Origin: Flavobacterium tructae
GTDB lineage: Bacteria; Bacteroidota; Bacteroidia; Flavobacteriales; Flavobacteriaceae
Direction of reading: 5' to 3'
Assembly (NCBI RefSeq): GCF_002217475.1
Contig: NZ_MUHH01000028.1
Coordinates: forward strand, 62,001 to 126,000
Length of the DNA: 64,000 nt
Positions 9,048 to 17,143 of this stretch are shown one piece after another. Position 1 is the stretch's first letter; each line of letters opens with the position of its first letter. The notes beneath the pieces are model-generated. The model made no database searches. It had not been told where the DNA came from and saw nothing but the letters and a program-made list of their open reading frames with translations. The position numbers and the translations under genes are program-made.

Positions 9048-10277
9048 TTAGTGACCAATCGCAATATCATCTTCCGCAGATAATTCTACTTTTTGTTTGA
9101 TAGAACGTTTGCTGATATTTAAAAAGATAAAAGCGGTAAGAGTAGTGGTGGTCATAATAGCCACCATTGGAGCTACAGAATCTTTGACGAAAACTCCAAC
9201 AGCAAACGAAGCCAAAGCCCCAATACCTAACTGAATAGCCCCCATTAATGCTGAAGCACTCCCTGTATTTTTAGCAAAAGGTGCCAAGGTAAGTCCTGCA
9301 GTATTTGGATTCGAAATTCCCAGACAAGCCAGAAATAAAAACAACATTCCGATAGTTTGATACAATCCTAAAAGGTCATTTAAAGCCAGAATTAGAAAAA
9401 GGATACTAATAACAGACTGTGAAATCAATGCTCCAAAAATCATCTGTTCACTAGAATATTTCTTCAATAATAGGGAGTTTAACTGACTTGAGCCAATAAA
9501 ACTTAACGACATAAAAGCAAAAATCCAACCGTAAGTCTTGGCATCAACGTGGTAAATGTCCATGAAAATGATAGGCGAGGCCGCAACGTATGAAAATAAG
9601 CCAGAAAAAGCAATTGCACCTGTAAAGGCGTAAGTATAAAACTGAGGCTCTTTAAAAACGCTTATAAAATTAGTGATAATCGGTTTTGGCTTTAAAGATA
9701 TTGAAGTATCAGGCTTGTAAGTATTTGGTAAACCAACTTGTGATGCAATTAATATAGCAATTCCCATACACATTAGGATAAAAAATACGGTATGCCAGCC
9801 ATAATCTTCTGTAACATAACCTCCAATAGTTGGTGCCAGCATAGGAGAAAGTCCAACGACAAGCATTAATAAAGAGAATACTTTTGGAATGTCTTTTACA
9901 GGAAACAAATCACGAACCATCGCTACAGAAGCCACTGTGGCAGCACAACTACCAATGGCCTGAACAAATCGTAAAAGGATAAACGAATCAATATTAGTTA
10001 CATAAATACATCCCAAAGAAGCCAGAATATAAACCATCAAACCTATAAACAAAGGTTTTTTTCGGCCAAAACGATCCAATAATGGTCCGTATAATAATTG
10101 TCCTGCTGAAATTCCGATAAAATAACTGGATAAACTCATGGATACTTTTGCTACCGAAGTGTGCAAATCCTTTGCTATACCTGAGAAACCAGGAAGATAC
10201 ATGTCTATTGAAAATGGGCCGAGTGCTGTTAAAGAACCTAAAATAAGGATAAGGGTAATGTATTTTTTTGTTGTCAT
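9048..10277 (-). CDS. Bcr/CflA-type multidrug MFS exporter
   Basis: A drug:proton antiporter of 409 residues with 12 membrane helices. Helix 1 (ITLILILGSLTALGPFSIDMYLPGF) and the loop GPLLDRFGRKKPLF (motif A of drug:H+ antiporters) identify the Bcr/CflA branch; SIDMYLPGF is its signature. The frame continues upstream to an ATG at 10379, but a promoter-like TACCTTTG at 10307-10314 lies inside that extension. The extra 34 residues are basic and unlike the family, so the ATG at 10277 (MTTKKYITLIL) is preferred. Members export antibiotics such as bicyclomycin or chloramphenicol; the substrate here is unknown. Confidence 0.88.
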   Translation of the reverse strand: MTTKKYITLILILGSLTALGPFSIDMYLPGFSGIAKDLHTSVAKVSMSLSSYFIGISAGQLLYGPLLDRFGRKKPLFIGLMVYILASLGCIYVTNIDSFILLRFVQAIGSCAATVASVAMVRDLFPVKDIPKVFSLLMLVVGLSPMLAPTIGGYVTEDYGWHTVFFILMCMGIAILIASQVGLPNTYKPDTSISLKPKPIITNFISVFKEPQFYTYAFTGAIAFSGLFSYVAASPIIFMDIYHVDAKTYGWIFAFMSLSFIGSSQLNSLLLKKYSSEQMIFGALISQSVISILFLILALNDLLGLYQTIGMLFLFLACLGISNPNTAGLTLAPFAKNTGSASALMGAIQLGIGALASFAVGVFVKDSVAPMVAIMTTTTLTAFIFLNISKRSIKQKVELSAEDDIAIGH

Positions 10278-10306
10278 TTTCTTAAAAAATTGCTTTTCAT
10301 TTTTTG

Positions 10307-10314
10307 CAAAGGTA
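10307..10314 (-). promoter_or_regulatory. Putative promoter -7 element deciding the MFS start
   Basis: Read on the minus strand this is TACCTTTG (TAnnTTTG). It lies 30 bp upstream of the ATG at 10277 and downstream of the alternative ATG at 10379, which argues for the shorter protein. Confidence 0.5.
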
Positions 10315-10429
10315 AAGATTTCATATCTTGTAGTGTAATTTAAACGTTTTTTAATAAAACGTTTAATTAGGTTACGCATTAATTGAACTATAAAAAAGCA
10401 TTATTAACACTAATCTTAAATCAAAAATT

Positions 10430-10855
10430 ATGAAAAATTACATTTTAGTATTCGCGCTTATTTTTACCACAATTTCATTTGCACAAACCATTACGTCCAA
10501 AAAAGAAGAGGCAAATGTAGAGCAGTACGCATTACTGCAAAAAGTAAACAAATATTACCCGGACATTACTTTAAACAAAACCGTTACCAATTTTTATGCA
10601 GATGGCAATATTATTGACACGCATCAGGAGTTTGATTTGACAACTTCAAAATTTTCTAGCTACAAAATCGGACTTGAACCGGATAACAAAAAATTGCTGT
10701 TTGAATACGTTTCTGATGAAACCGGAAAAGTTTACGGGGACGTAACCATTTTTAAAGGAAATGCGCTGCGAACTACTTTCAATGAAAAAAACAATGAAAT
10801 TAGCGTATCGTTGAACGGAAAACCGGTTTACCTGAAAAAGATAAAACAAAACTAA
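10430..10855 (+). CDS. Secreted hypothetical protein, 141 aa
   Basis: It starts MKNYILVFALIFTTISFAQT, a clear type I signal peptide with probable cleavage after SFA at about residue 18. The mature part of about 120 residues is rich in beta-strand-forming sequence (DGNIIDTHQEFDLTTSKFSSYKIGLEP) and has no cysteine or metal motif. I recognise no family. It is monocistronic, followed by a good terminator at 10893-10921. It is probably periplasmic or outer-membrane associated. Confidence 0.65.
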   Translation: MKNYILVFALIFTTISFAQTITSKKEEANVEQYALLQKVNKYYPDITLNKTVTNFYADGNIIDTHQEFDLTTSKFSSYKIGLEPDNKKLLFEYVSDETGKVYGDVTIFKGNALRTTFNEKNNEISVSLNGKPVYLKKIKQN

Positions 10856-10892
10856 AACAATAGATTTTAGACTAAAAATTGAAATCAAACAG

Positions 10893-10921
10893 AAGCATTC
10901 GCTACGGTGAATGCTTTTTTG
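10893..10921 (+). terminator. Intrinsic terminator
   Basis: Stem AAGCATTC (10893-10900) pairs with GAATGCTT (10909-10916), followed by a T run. It closes the 141-residue secreted protein gene. Confidence 0.85.
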
Positions 10922-10960
10922 TTTTATAGAGGCTGTCCCAATACCAAGTCACTAAAATTA

Positions 10961-11038
10961 GCCACAGATTAGAAAGATTTTCACAGATTTTTTTTGTAAT
11001 TGCGTATAAAATAGGTGTGAATCTGTAAAATCAGTGGC
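10961..11038. repeat. GCCACAGATT-family palindrome, copy 1
   Basis: GCCACAGATT at 10961, then TCACAGATTT, is mirrored by GTGAATCTGT and TCAGTGGC ending at 11038. The arms are imperfect complements. The same word family appears between hisC and hisB at 37966-38103. Confidence 0.75.
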
Positions 11039-11123
11039 AAAAAAACATTCTTAATACGTGTAAAGGATAGTCATATTGTTTTATATTTGAAGCTGATTGA
11101 ATTACAAATACTTTTAAATCAAA

Positions 11124-11507
11124 ATGAAGAAAATTTTAGTATTCTTATTAATAATTGTTTCTATAGCGTCCTATTCGCAAACCAATCGATTTACCGGAAC
11201 CTGGAGCACTGAAAATTGTAAAACCTGCAGCAAAGAATATGTCCTGAAAATTAATATGGCGCAATCCAATAATAAAATATTTGGAACGGCCGAGATTACG
11301 AGCGACAATCAGAAATTTGTAAGCGGTGTTATGGAAGTTACGGGTAATGTATACGCGCTTGGCGAAAAAGCTCAAATTACCATTAAAGGCAAAGACGGTT
11401 CCGCAGGTGCCGTTTTATTTGCAAAGGATGATGTTTTACAATTCTCAAAAAGAGGCGGTGACGACTTAGTTCCCAAAGAAACGGTTCTGACCAAGTTGTA
11501 CGAGTAG
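11124..11507 (+). CDS. Secreted hypothetical protein, 127 aa
   Basis: It starts MKKILVFLLIIVSIASYSQT, a signal peptide with probable cleavage after SYS-Q. The mature protein begins NRFTGTWSTENCKTCSKEYVL and reads as a small beta-barrel (GTW opening, alternating strands), loosely like lipocalin or DUF2147-type domains; that resemblance is weak. Two cysteines four residues apart (ENCKTCS) could form a disulphide or bind a metal. It converges on the XRE regulator gene, only 19 bp from its stop. Confidence 0.6.
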   Translation: MKKILVFLLIIVSIASYSQTNRFTGTWSTENCKTCSKEYVLKINMAQSNNKIFGTAEITSDNQKFVSGVMEVTGNVYALGEKAQITIKGKDGSAGAVLFAKDDVLQFSKRGGDDLVPKETVLTKLYE

Positions 11508-11526
11508 AAAAAGGGAATGCCTAATA

Positions 11527-11922
11527 TTATTTCTCTCGAATCAGTTTCTCCAATCTGTCAATCATTTCTTTTTGCTGTTCAAGCATACGTTCGTAAAGCT
11601 CGACCATTTTATCTAAAGGATTGAAGGTACAATGTATATTTTCAGCAGTTGCATTTGCTATTGAGCCTTCATGAAAAGTATTCGAAATAATATTAATTGC
11701 CATATCCTCATCAAAATTCTCAATAGCTTCACTAGGTACTTTTAGGATTTTGGCTACTTGTTGCAAAATATTCTTTTCTATAACTTCTTTTTGTTCCAAC
11801 ATAGAAATTTTCTTTTGGTTCCAGTCATCGCCTAGTTCGTAGGCAAGAACTTCTTGCTTTATTCCAAGCATTTCACGAAAACGCTTTATATTTCTTCCTT
11901 GGTGTACTTTTTTGTTTGGCAT
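11527..11922 (-). CDS. XRE-family helix-turn-helix regulator
   Basis: A DNA-binding protein of 131 residues. The HTH runs GRNIKRFREMLGIKQEVLAYEL... (about residues 8-55), with recognition helix NQKKISMLEQ, then a middle linker and a C-terminal coiled coil (MVELYERMLEQQKEMIDRLEKL) probably used to dimerise. This family is common in Flavobacterium and its targets are unknown. The start at 11922 (MPNKKVHQ) is preferred over 11937, because a promoter element TATATTTG on the minus strand (11945-11952) would leave the first ATG almost leaderless. An 8-bp inverted repeat spans the promoter and start (separate entry), suggesting autoregulation. Confidence 0.8.
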   Translation of the reverse strand: MPNKKVHQGRNIKRFREMLGIKQEVLAYELGDDWNQKKISMLEQKEVIEKNILQQVAKILKVPSEAIENFDEDMAINIISNTFHEGSIANATAENIHCTFNPLDKMVELYERMLEQQKEMIDRLEKLIREK

Positions 11923-11948
11923 ATTGGTATGTATCATATAATGCCAAA
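11915..11948. promoter_or_regulatory. Candidate operator: TTTGGCAT...ATGCCAAA
   Basis: A perfect 8-bp inverted repeat: TTTGGCAT at 11915-11922 and ATGCCAAA at 11941-11948, with 18 bp between. The right arm overlaps the minus-strand -7 element and the left arm covers the chosen start codon. That is the expected place for an autorepressor site of the XRE protein. Binding is inferred. Confidence 0.45.
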
Positions 11949-11952
11949 TATA
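11945..11952 (-). promoter_or_regulatory. Putative promoter -7 element of the XRE gene
   Basis: The minus strand reads TATATTTG, an exact TAnnTTTG match, 23 bp from the ATG at 11922. Confidence 0.5.
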
Positions 11953-12127
11953 GGATTTTTAGTTCTAATAATTAAGAAGGTATTGGTAAATGTTGTTTTT
12001 TCTCGGGATAAAACATCATGTATTTAGAATTTTTAATTATTTCAAATAAACTGTTTTTACGGTTTTCCGTAATGATTTACTGTTTGAATAATTTATTTTT
12101 AGCACATAACTAAAAATAATAATATTT

Positions 12128-12814
12128 ATGACATCACTAATTACATTTATTAAAACAATTCCAACAGAAGTAGTACCAAGTCCTCCAATAACTCCACTTA
12201 ATGAAACTTTAGAAATTCTAACTAAAGTAAATGAATTTTACGATTCTGCGTGGACTAAATTGATTTTTTTATTAGCTGGGGCATTTACTATTCTTGGCAT
12301 CATTATGCCTTTTGTTATTCAACATTTTCAAAATAAAGCATTGAAAGCAAGTGAAAAGGAACTTGAAAGCAAATTAACTATGCAAGTTACTCTTCTAAAA
12401 AAAACATTAGAAGAAGAACTATCTGTACTTGTTCAAGATAAATTTGCAGAACTTGAAAAGAAAATAGAAAAAGTGACTCAAAGTTCAACTGCCCAGATTC
12501 ATCATGTTCAAGGAAATCAAAATTTTGCAAAAAAAGATTTTAAGGAAGCGGTTAAAGATTTTCTCAAAGCAAGTTTGAATTATGCAAAATGCAAACATTT
12601 GTCAAATTTAAACAGAACTTTAGCAAATGTTGCTTTATGTATTAAATCTTTAAGTATAGTAGAAATCCAAAATTTAAAAGAAGTGCAATCAATTGATGTA
12701 AATAAATATCTTGAAACAATTAATAAAGTTGAAGGAACTGGCGCAGTAAGAGATTTAATTCATAGAATAAAAGCAGATATTATTGAAAAAGAAAAAAAAG
12801 AAAGTAAAGTATAA
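12128..12814 (+). CDS. Membrane-anchored coiled-coil/TPR-like protein, unknown
   Basis: A 228-residue protein I cannot assign. It has a polar N-terminus, one membrane helix (LIFLLAGAFTILGIIMPFVIQHF, about residues 46-68), a long charged coiled coil (about 72-120, ASEKELESKL...KKIEKV), then a helical hairpin segment GNQNFAKKDFKEAVKDFLKASLNYAKC that reads like a single tetratricopeptide repeat. The topology is probably a short outside N-terminus and a cytoplasmic coiled coil. Its stop is 6 bp from the stop of the convergent 67-residue gene. The region is markedly AT-rich compared with flanking housekeeping genes, suggesting an accessory gene. Confidence 0.65.
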   Translation: MTSLITFIKTIPTEVVPSPPITPLNETLEILTKVNEFYDSAWTKLIFLLAGAFTILGIIMPFVIQHFQNKALKASEKELESKLTMQVTLLKKTLEEELSVLVQDKFAELEKKIEKVTQSSTAQIHHVQGNQNFAKKDFKEAVKDFLKASLNYAKCKHLSNLNRTLANVALCIKSLSIVEIQNLKEVQSIDVNKYLETINKVEGTGAVRDLIHRIKADIIEKEKKESKV

Positions 12815-12820
12815 TAGAAT

Positions 12821-13024
12821 TTAGGTTTTAGATGTAAGTTGCTTTTCATCTATATATTTCTGTATAATTCCTTGAAATTCAATATGAAGCTTTTGAGTTG
12901 ATTTAAAAACCCCTAACAAATTATTTCTATCGTCAGTAATATCAAAAGTCTTTTCGTGGGAACTCCATGCATAGTATGTTGCAATTGCTGTTAGCGCGAA
13001 ACCTAAGATTCCTAAAATTTCCAT
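12821..13024 (-). CDS. Small membrane protein, 67 aa, unknown
   Basis: A single N-terminal membrane helix (ILGILGFALTAIATYYAWSS) is followed by a charged helical tail (HEKTFDITDDRNNLLGVFKS...). The N-in/C-in direction cannot be set. It is convergent with the coiled-coil gene, 6 bp away, in an accessory stretch. Its small size makes the call uncertain, but the helix-then-charged-tail architecture is coherent and there is an ATG start. Confidence 0.45.
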   Translation of the reverse strand: MEILGILGFALTAIATYYAWSSHEKTFDITDDRNNLLGVFKSTQKLHIEFQGIIQKYIDEKQLTSKT

Positions 13025-13181
13025 AATAATGTTTTTAACGAATGTAGCTAATATACTACATTAAAAAAAAATAAATTTCACTTTGTCAGCTGCTATAAAA
13101 GAATAAATAATTATACCTTATAAAAAAAAGATCATTAAAATATATTGTTAAATTACCAGGTAGTAACTTAAAAAAACATTT

Positions 13182-13652
13182 ATGCAAGAATTTGATGAAA
13201 ATTTTGATGAAGATGAACAACCAATTGATTTTGAGCAAATGCAGAGAGATCTTGAGCAAAGTGAAATAGAAGCAAAAGAAAGAGATGCACGATGGAAACA
13301 ATGGGAGGAAGACGGTTTAAAAGATATTGTAAAATATTTTGACAGGATACACGACTATCTTTCCAATTACAACAATCTTTTAATTGGAGCATTCTTTGCT
13401 TTAGCACAATTTCAAAAAAATATTTCAAGATGGACAATTCTTATTCCAATTCTAAATCTTTGGTTTTTAATTTATATTAATTATAGATTAATGGAAAAAG
13501 GAAGATTTGAATCAACTTTAACAAATCAACCCTTTGATTTAATAAGCAAGCATATAAAAAGAGGAGATGTTACAAATTGGATATCGTTAATTTCAATTGT
13601 ATCAACTTTTTTAGTAACACTAAGTTTTTTTTACTACCTCGCAACATATTAA
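13182..13652 (+). CDS. Membrane protein with acidic N-terminus, 156 aa, unknown
   Basis: The first 50 residues are very acidic (QEFDENFDEDEQPIDFEQ) and then helical and charged (RDLEQSEIEAKERDARWKQWEEDG). Two or three membrane helices follow: NLLIGAFFALAQF, WTILIPILNLWFLIYINY, and ISLISIVSTFLVTLSFFYYL at the C-terminus. No family is recognised. It shares the low GC of the 12.1-14.5 kb stretch and could belong with the two membrane proteins upstream, although strands differ. Nothing downstream is intact for 940 bp. Confidence 0.6.
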   Translation: MQEFDENFDEDEQPIDFEQMQRDLEQSEIEAKERDARWKQWEEDGLKDIVKYFDRIHDYLSNYNNLLIGAFFALAQFQKNISRWTILIPILNLWFLIYINYRLMEKGRFESTLTNQPFDLISKHIKRGDVTNWISLISIVSTFLVTLSFFYYLATY

Positions 13653-13702
13653 ACATAAAGCCTTTGTAAATTAATAGAAAGGCTTATCTATTATATAATC
13701 AT

Positions 13703-13819
13703 TGAAATATTGTCGAGATAACCGAAATTGAACAAGCTAAAAATGATATTGATGCTGGTCGAATAATTACACATGACAAAATGCTTCAAAAAATGAATGA
13801 AAGAAATAATATTTTTTAA
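13703..13819 (+). pseudogene. Remnant of a toxin-antitoxin antitoxin C-terminus
   Basis: Directly after a TGA at 13703, the frame reads IVEITEIEQAKNDIDAGR followed by ITHDKMLQKMNE and ends at TAA 13817-13819. This matches the usual C-terminal pattern of Phd/RelB-type antitoxins in Bacteroidota (an ...EIEQAKxDIExGxxxTHEExMxxM ending), but there is no start codon and no DNA-binding N-terminal half. No intact RelE/ParE toxin follows. It is read as a truncated antitoxin; the assignment rests on pattern memory, not a search. Confidence 0.5.
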
Positions 13820-14133
13820 AGGATGTATGACAGGCTTTAAATTCAGTTTATAAAATTTAGAAGTTTACTCGAGACAATCCTGTTAAATATTATGAATTGA
13901 ATTTTGCAGTATTTGAAAAATAATTTTCAAAATAATTTTTTACGAGAATCTCAGCAAACAGAAATAAGTATAATATTTTTTAAAGGACGTATCACAGGCT
14001 AAAATTAAGTTTCATAGAATTTGCAAGTTTAGCTAATAATCTTGTTGAACATTATGGATGCGCAATTTTGCTGTATTTGAAAAATTAATTCCAAAATAAT
14101 ATTTTATGAGAATCTCAGCAAACGGGGCTTAGC
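13806..14133. repeat. 164-bp imperfect tandem duplication
   Basis: Unit A (13806-13969) and unit B (13970 to about 14133) both begin ATAATATTTTTTAAAGGA. Both contain GTATTTGAAAAAT and end with GAGAATCTCAGCAAAC; the last motif is offset by exactly 164 bp. There are many substitutions but no net indel, so the duplication is old. All frames carry stops. The start of unit A overlaps the end of the antitoxin remnant. Confidence 0.75.
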
Positions 14134-14594
14134 ATGATATTGAAATTTTAGTTTCTAAATGTTTACAATATTTACTAATAGGTATTATAGTATGGCAACA
14201 AAGCAATTCATTAAAGAACCAACAAAGGCTTTAAACACCAATAAATTAGTGATTATTTACCGTATGCATTTTGACCTATAATTTATATTATGTAAAATAG
14301 AAAATTTAAAGAATTGTTCTACTGTGATTCATTATCCTTGCGATATTTTCGATAAAGATTATTCTAATGCAAAAGAATCGATTCTCAGTGCTACTCTGTG
14401 TCTGTACTTTCACCAATTCATATCAATAACTAATTTAAATTGAGTTTCAAAATTGCAATTAGCTGTTTTAAAAGCTTTAAAATGGTTATATTTAAGATTT
14501 CTTTAAAATAATTATATTCTGTATGGGATGCTTTCATTCTAAGACATAATTTTCTTATTTTTACATTCGATACTTTAAAAAAACTATCAACCGT

Positions 14595-16511
14595 ATGAAT
14601 ACAATTGCTGAGCATATTGCAGATTTTTTAAAAGAATACCCGCCATTTGATAATTTAACTTTTCAGGAATTATCAGATATTGCAACTAACATTCGTGTGA
14701 TCAATTTAGAAAAACATGCAGTATTATTTCAAAACAATGACCTGCTTCATGACAGCTTTTATGTTGTTGCTTCAGGTATTGTAAATCTGACCACAATTGC
14801 TGATGCCGAGGAAACTATTATAAACAAATGTCATGAAGGAGATATTTTTGGCTTACGTCCGTTTTTTGCCAAAAATAACTATATGATGACGGCTAAAGCT
14901 CGTGAAGAAAGTATTATCTATGCTATTCCAATTGCAGTTTTCAGACCATTCGTAGCAAATAATTCGGATGTTTTGAATTTTCTCTTGGAGAGTTTTGCTG
15001 TAAATTCAAGACACGCAAAGGACAATGTACATTCCAACGGAAAATTGATTTCTGATACTGCTTTTTATGTAGACCAGCAATCTGAAATGCAATACATTCA
15101 GTCTTTGGCCTACAATAATTCGCCTTTAACAACCGAATCCAACCAGATTATCAAAGATGTTGCTATTTTAATGACTGAATCTATGGTTGATAATGTTGTG
15201 ATCTGCGAAAAAAACAATCCAATTGGTATTGTAACCAATGCTGATTTATCTTCAAAAATTGCTACGGGCCGCTATCCTATCACTGAAACGATTGATAAGA
15301 TTATGTCATCGCCGGTAGTTACGGTTATTGAAAATGTTTCTTTGGCCGAAGCACAATTACTCATGTTGAAACACAACGTTACTCATTTATGCGTTACCAA
15401 AGACGGTACAAGTAAATCTGCTGTAAAAGGAATTATTTCCGAGCATGATCTAATTGTCGCACAAGCCAGTAATCCGGGTGTTTTGATTAAGGAAGTAAAA
15501 CGTTCTCAATTACCAAAAGATCTAAAACAAATCCGTGATCGTTTGTCTGATTTAATTCAGAATTCGATTCAGAAAAATATTCCAATTTCGCATGTCAGCA
15601 ATATTGCAAGCGAAATTAATTTGGCTATTATTAAACGTGCTGTCGAGCTGTCTATTTTAGATTTAGGCTCCCCTCCTGCTCGTTTTGCGTGGTTGAGTAT
15701 TGGTAGTCAGGGGCGTAAGGAGCAGCTTTTGCTTACAGATCAGGACAGTATTCTGATTTTTGAAGACGTAGCACCGGACAAGTACAGAGAGGTAAAAGAT
15801 TACTTTTTAAGACTGGCTAAAAGAACAACTTCAATCTTAGAAAAAGTGGGTTACGAACTTTGTCCAAACGGACATATGGGGAGTAATATGCTTTGGTGTA
15901 AGTCATTGACAGACTGGACGAAACAATACAACAGCTGGATGAATACTCCAGGTGAAAATAGTAATGATTTGAGTAGTATTTTCTTTGATTATGAGATTGT
16001 TTTTGGAGAACCAAAAATTGAAGAAGTGATCGAAAACGTGATCTTTAAGAATGCGGTAAACAATACTTTGTTTTTTGATTTCTTAGGGAATGACGCTCTA
16101 AAACGCAATTCTCCATTAAGTTTTTTCAAAAAGTTTATTATTGAAGAAGAAGGACCTCACAAAACAAAATTTGATATTAAAACCCGTGCATTAATGCCTT
16201 TAATTGATTCAGCTCGTTTGCTGATTTTGAATGCTAATATAAAGGGAATTAAAAATACTTATTTGAGATTTAAACAATTAGCGATTACAGATTCTAAAAA
16301 TGCAGAGATTTATTTAAGCTGTGCTGAAGCTTTTCTAACTTTGTCTAAATTTAGAACTGTTGAAGGTTTGAAAAATGACGATTCCGGGCAATATATTAAT
16401 TTGAGGGAAATGTCGAAAACAGACAAAGAAAAGTTAAAAAATGCCTTAACCCCAATGAAAGACCTTGAGGAATTAATTAAGAGTAAATTTCAACTTACAC
16501 AATTCTCATAA
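14595..16511 (+). CDS. cNMP-binding / CBS / DUF294 nucleotidyltransferase-like protein
   Basis: A 638-residue signalling protein with three modules: an N-terminal cyclic-nucleotide-binding (CAP-like) domain (about 5-130), a CBS pair (about 165-295, MTESMVDNVVICEKN and IMSSPVVTVIENVSLAEAQ), and a DUF294 nucleotidyltransferase-fold domain with GSQGRKEQ at 370-377 and TDQD a few residues later. That is the GlnD-like active-site pattern, with its acidic residues present. A helical DUF294_C domain ends the protein. Family members commonly sit beside a DnaQ-type exonuclease gene and acetate genes (acs, acetate symporter). The same neighbourhood is present here: the exonuclease homologue starts 2 bp after the stop, and acs lies 2 kb on. 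Confidence 0.88.
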   Translation: MNTIAEHIADFLKEYPPFDNLTFQELSDIATNIRVINLEKHAVLFQNNDLLHDSFYVVASGIVNLTTIADAEETIINKCHEGDIFGLRPFFAKNNYMMTAKAREESIIYAIPIAVFRPFVANNSDVLNFLLESFAVNSRHAKDNVHSNGKLISDTAFYVDQQSEMQYIQSLAYNNSPLTTESNQIIKDVAILMTESMVDNVVICEKNNPIGIVTNADLSSKIATGRYPITETIDKIMSSPVVTVIENVSLAEAQLLMLKHNVTHLCVTKDGTSKSAVKGIISEHDLIVAQASNPGVLIKEVKRSQLPKDLKQIRDRLSDLIQNSIQKNIPISHVSNIASEINLAIIKRAVELSILDLGSPPARFAWLSIGSQGRKEQLLLTDQDSILIFEDVAPDKYREVKDYFLRLAKRTTSILEKVGYELCPNGHMGSNMLWCKSLTDWTKQYNSWMNTPGENSNDLSSIFFDYEIVFGEPKIEEVIENVIFKNAVNNTLFFDFLGNDALKRNSPLSFFKKFIIEEEGPHKTKFDIKTRALMPLIDSARLLILNANIKGIKNTYLRFKQLAITDSKNAEIYLSCAEAFLTLSKFRTVEGLKNDDSGQYINLREMSKTDKEKLKNALTPMKDLEELIKSKFQLTQFS

Positions 16512-16513
16512 GT

Positions 16514-17110
16514 ATGCTAGACTGGATTAAAAATATCAATAAAGAGTATCCTGATTTTTGGAAGGAATACTTAACGAAATTTGAAGTTAAACCAAACAGA
16601 TTTGTGGTGTTATCTACAGAAACGTCAGGTTTAAATCCGAATAAAGATGTTATTTTGTCTTTAGGCGCATTTTCGGTTACGGATGACAGCATTGTAATTA
16701 AAGATAATTTTGAAGCTGTTTTGCTGCAGTACAAATTTTTGCAGGATAACGGACTTTCTAATGAGTTCATCATCGAAAGTAAAATGATGAAGATGCCGGA
16801 ACCTGATGCGATAGAAGCGCTGATTAATTTTATAGGAAACTCTGTTCTGGTTGGACATCATATTAATTTTGATATCGAAATGCTGAATGCGGCATTGGAA
16901 CGTCTGGATTGTGGAAGATTGAAAAATGAAGCGCTGGATATCGATATGATGTACCGAAAATTGATGGACATCAATGACAAACAGTTTTCTCTGGACGATT
17001 TAAGTGAAATATTCAAAATTCCGAAAAGCGATAGAAATTCGTCTGCAGAAGATGCGTATAAAATAGGCCTATTATTCCTGAAACTGAAATCAAGATTAGG
17101 AATTAAATAG
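16514..17110 (+). CDS. DnaQ-fold exonuclease homologue with degenerate active site
   Basis: A 198-residue protein related to the PolIII epsilon/PolC exonuclease fold. Exo I reads STETSG at residues 34-39, where active enzymes have DxE: the metal-binding Asp is Ser34 (codon TCT), while Glu36 is kept. Exo II is intact (GHHINFDIEML, Asp120). Exo III reads NSSAEDA, so the general-base His is Asn175, while Asp180 is kept. Two of the five usual catalytic residues are therefore gone, and strong nuclease activity is doubtful. It starts 2 bp after the DUF294 gene, so the pair is certainly co-expressed. A role as a nucleotide-binding partner of the DUF294 protein is inferred. Confidence 0.85.
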   Translation: MLDWIKNINKEYPDFWKEYLTKFEVKPNRFVVLSTETSGLNPNKDVILSLGAFSVTDDSIVIKDNFEAVLLQYKFLQDNGLSNEFIIESKMMKMPEPDAIEALINFIGNSVLVGHHINFDIEMLNAALERLDCGRLKNEALDIDMMYRKLMDINDKQFSLDDLSEIFKIPKSDRNSSAEDAYKIGLLFLKLKSRLGIK

Positions 17111-17143
17111 AAAGAATGAATCAAAACCATATTAAAAAGAAGT

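Larger units (their letters stand above)
13653..14594. other. 941-bp gene desert with decayed sequence
   Basis: There is no intact gene here. The stretch holds the tail of an antitoxin-like frame (13703-13819), a 164-bp imperfect tandem duplication (13806 to about 14133), a 29-codon frame from ATG 14192 to 14281 of no recognised family, and a further open stretch without a start (about 14282-14447). The composition is very AT-rich. It looks like decayed accessory DNA. The promoter of the DUF294 gene should lie near its right end, but no clear TAnnTTTG is seen. Confidence 0.7.

Noticed and set aside
9048..10379. Longer MFS protein starting at ATG 10379
   Set aside because: The extra 34 residues are basic and unlike the Bcr/CflA family, and a TACCTTTG promoter element lies inside them; 10277 is the likely start.
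14192..14281. A 29-codon frame as a small protein gene
   Set aside because: It lies in decayed DNA, has no family resemblance and no promoter; it is kept only as part of the gene-desert description.
11915..14594. A prophage or integrative element
   Set aside because: No integrase, transposase, tRNA target or structural gene is present, and no flanking direct repeats were found; only AT-rich small genes and decayed sequence.
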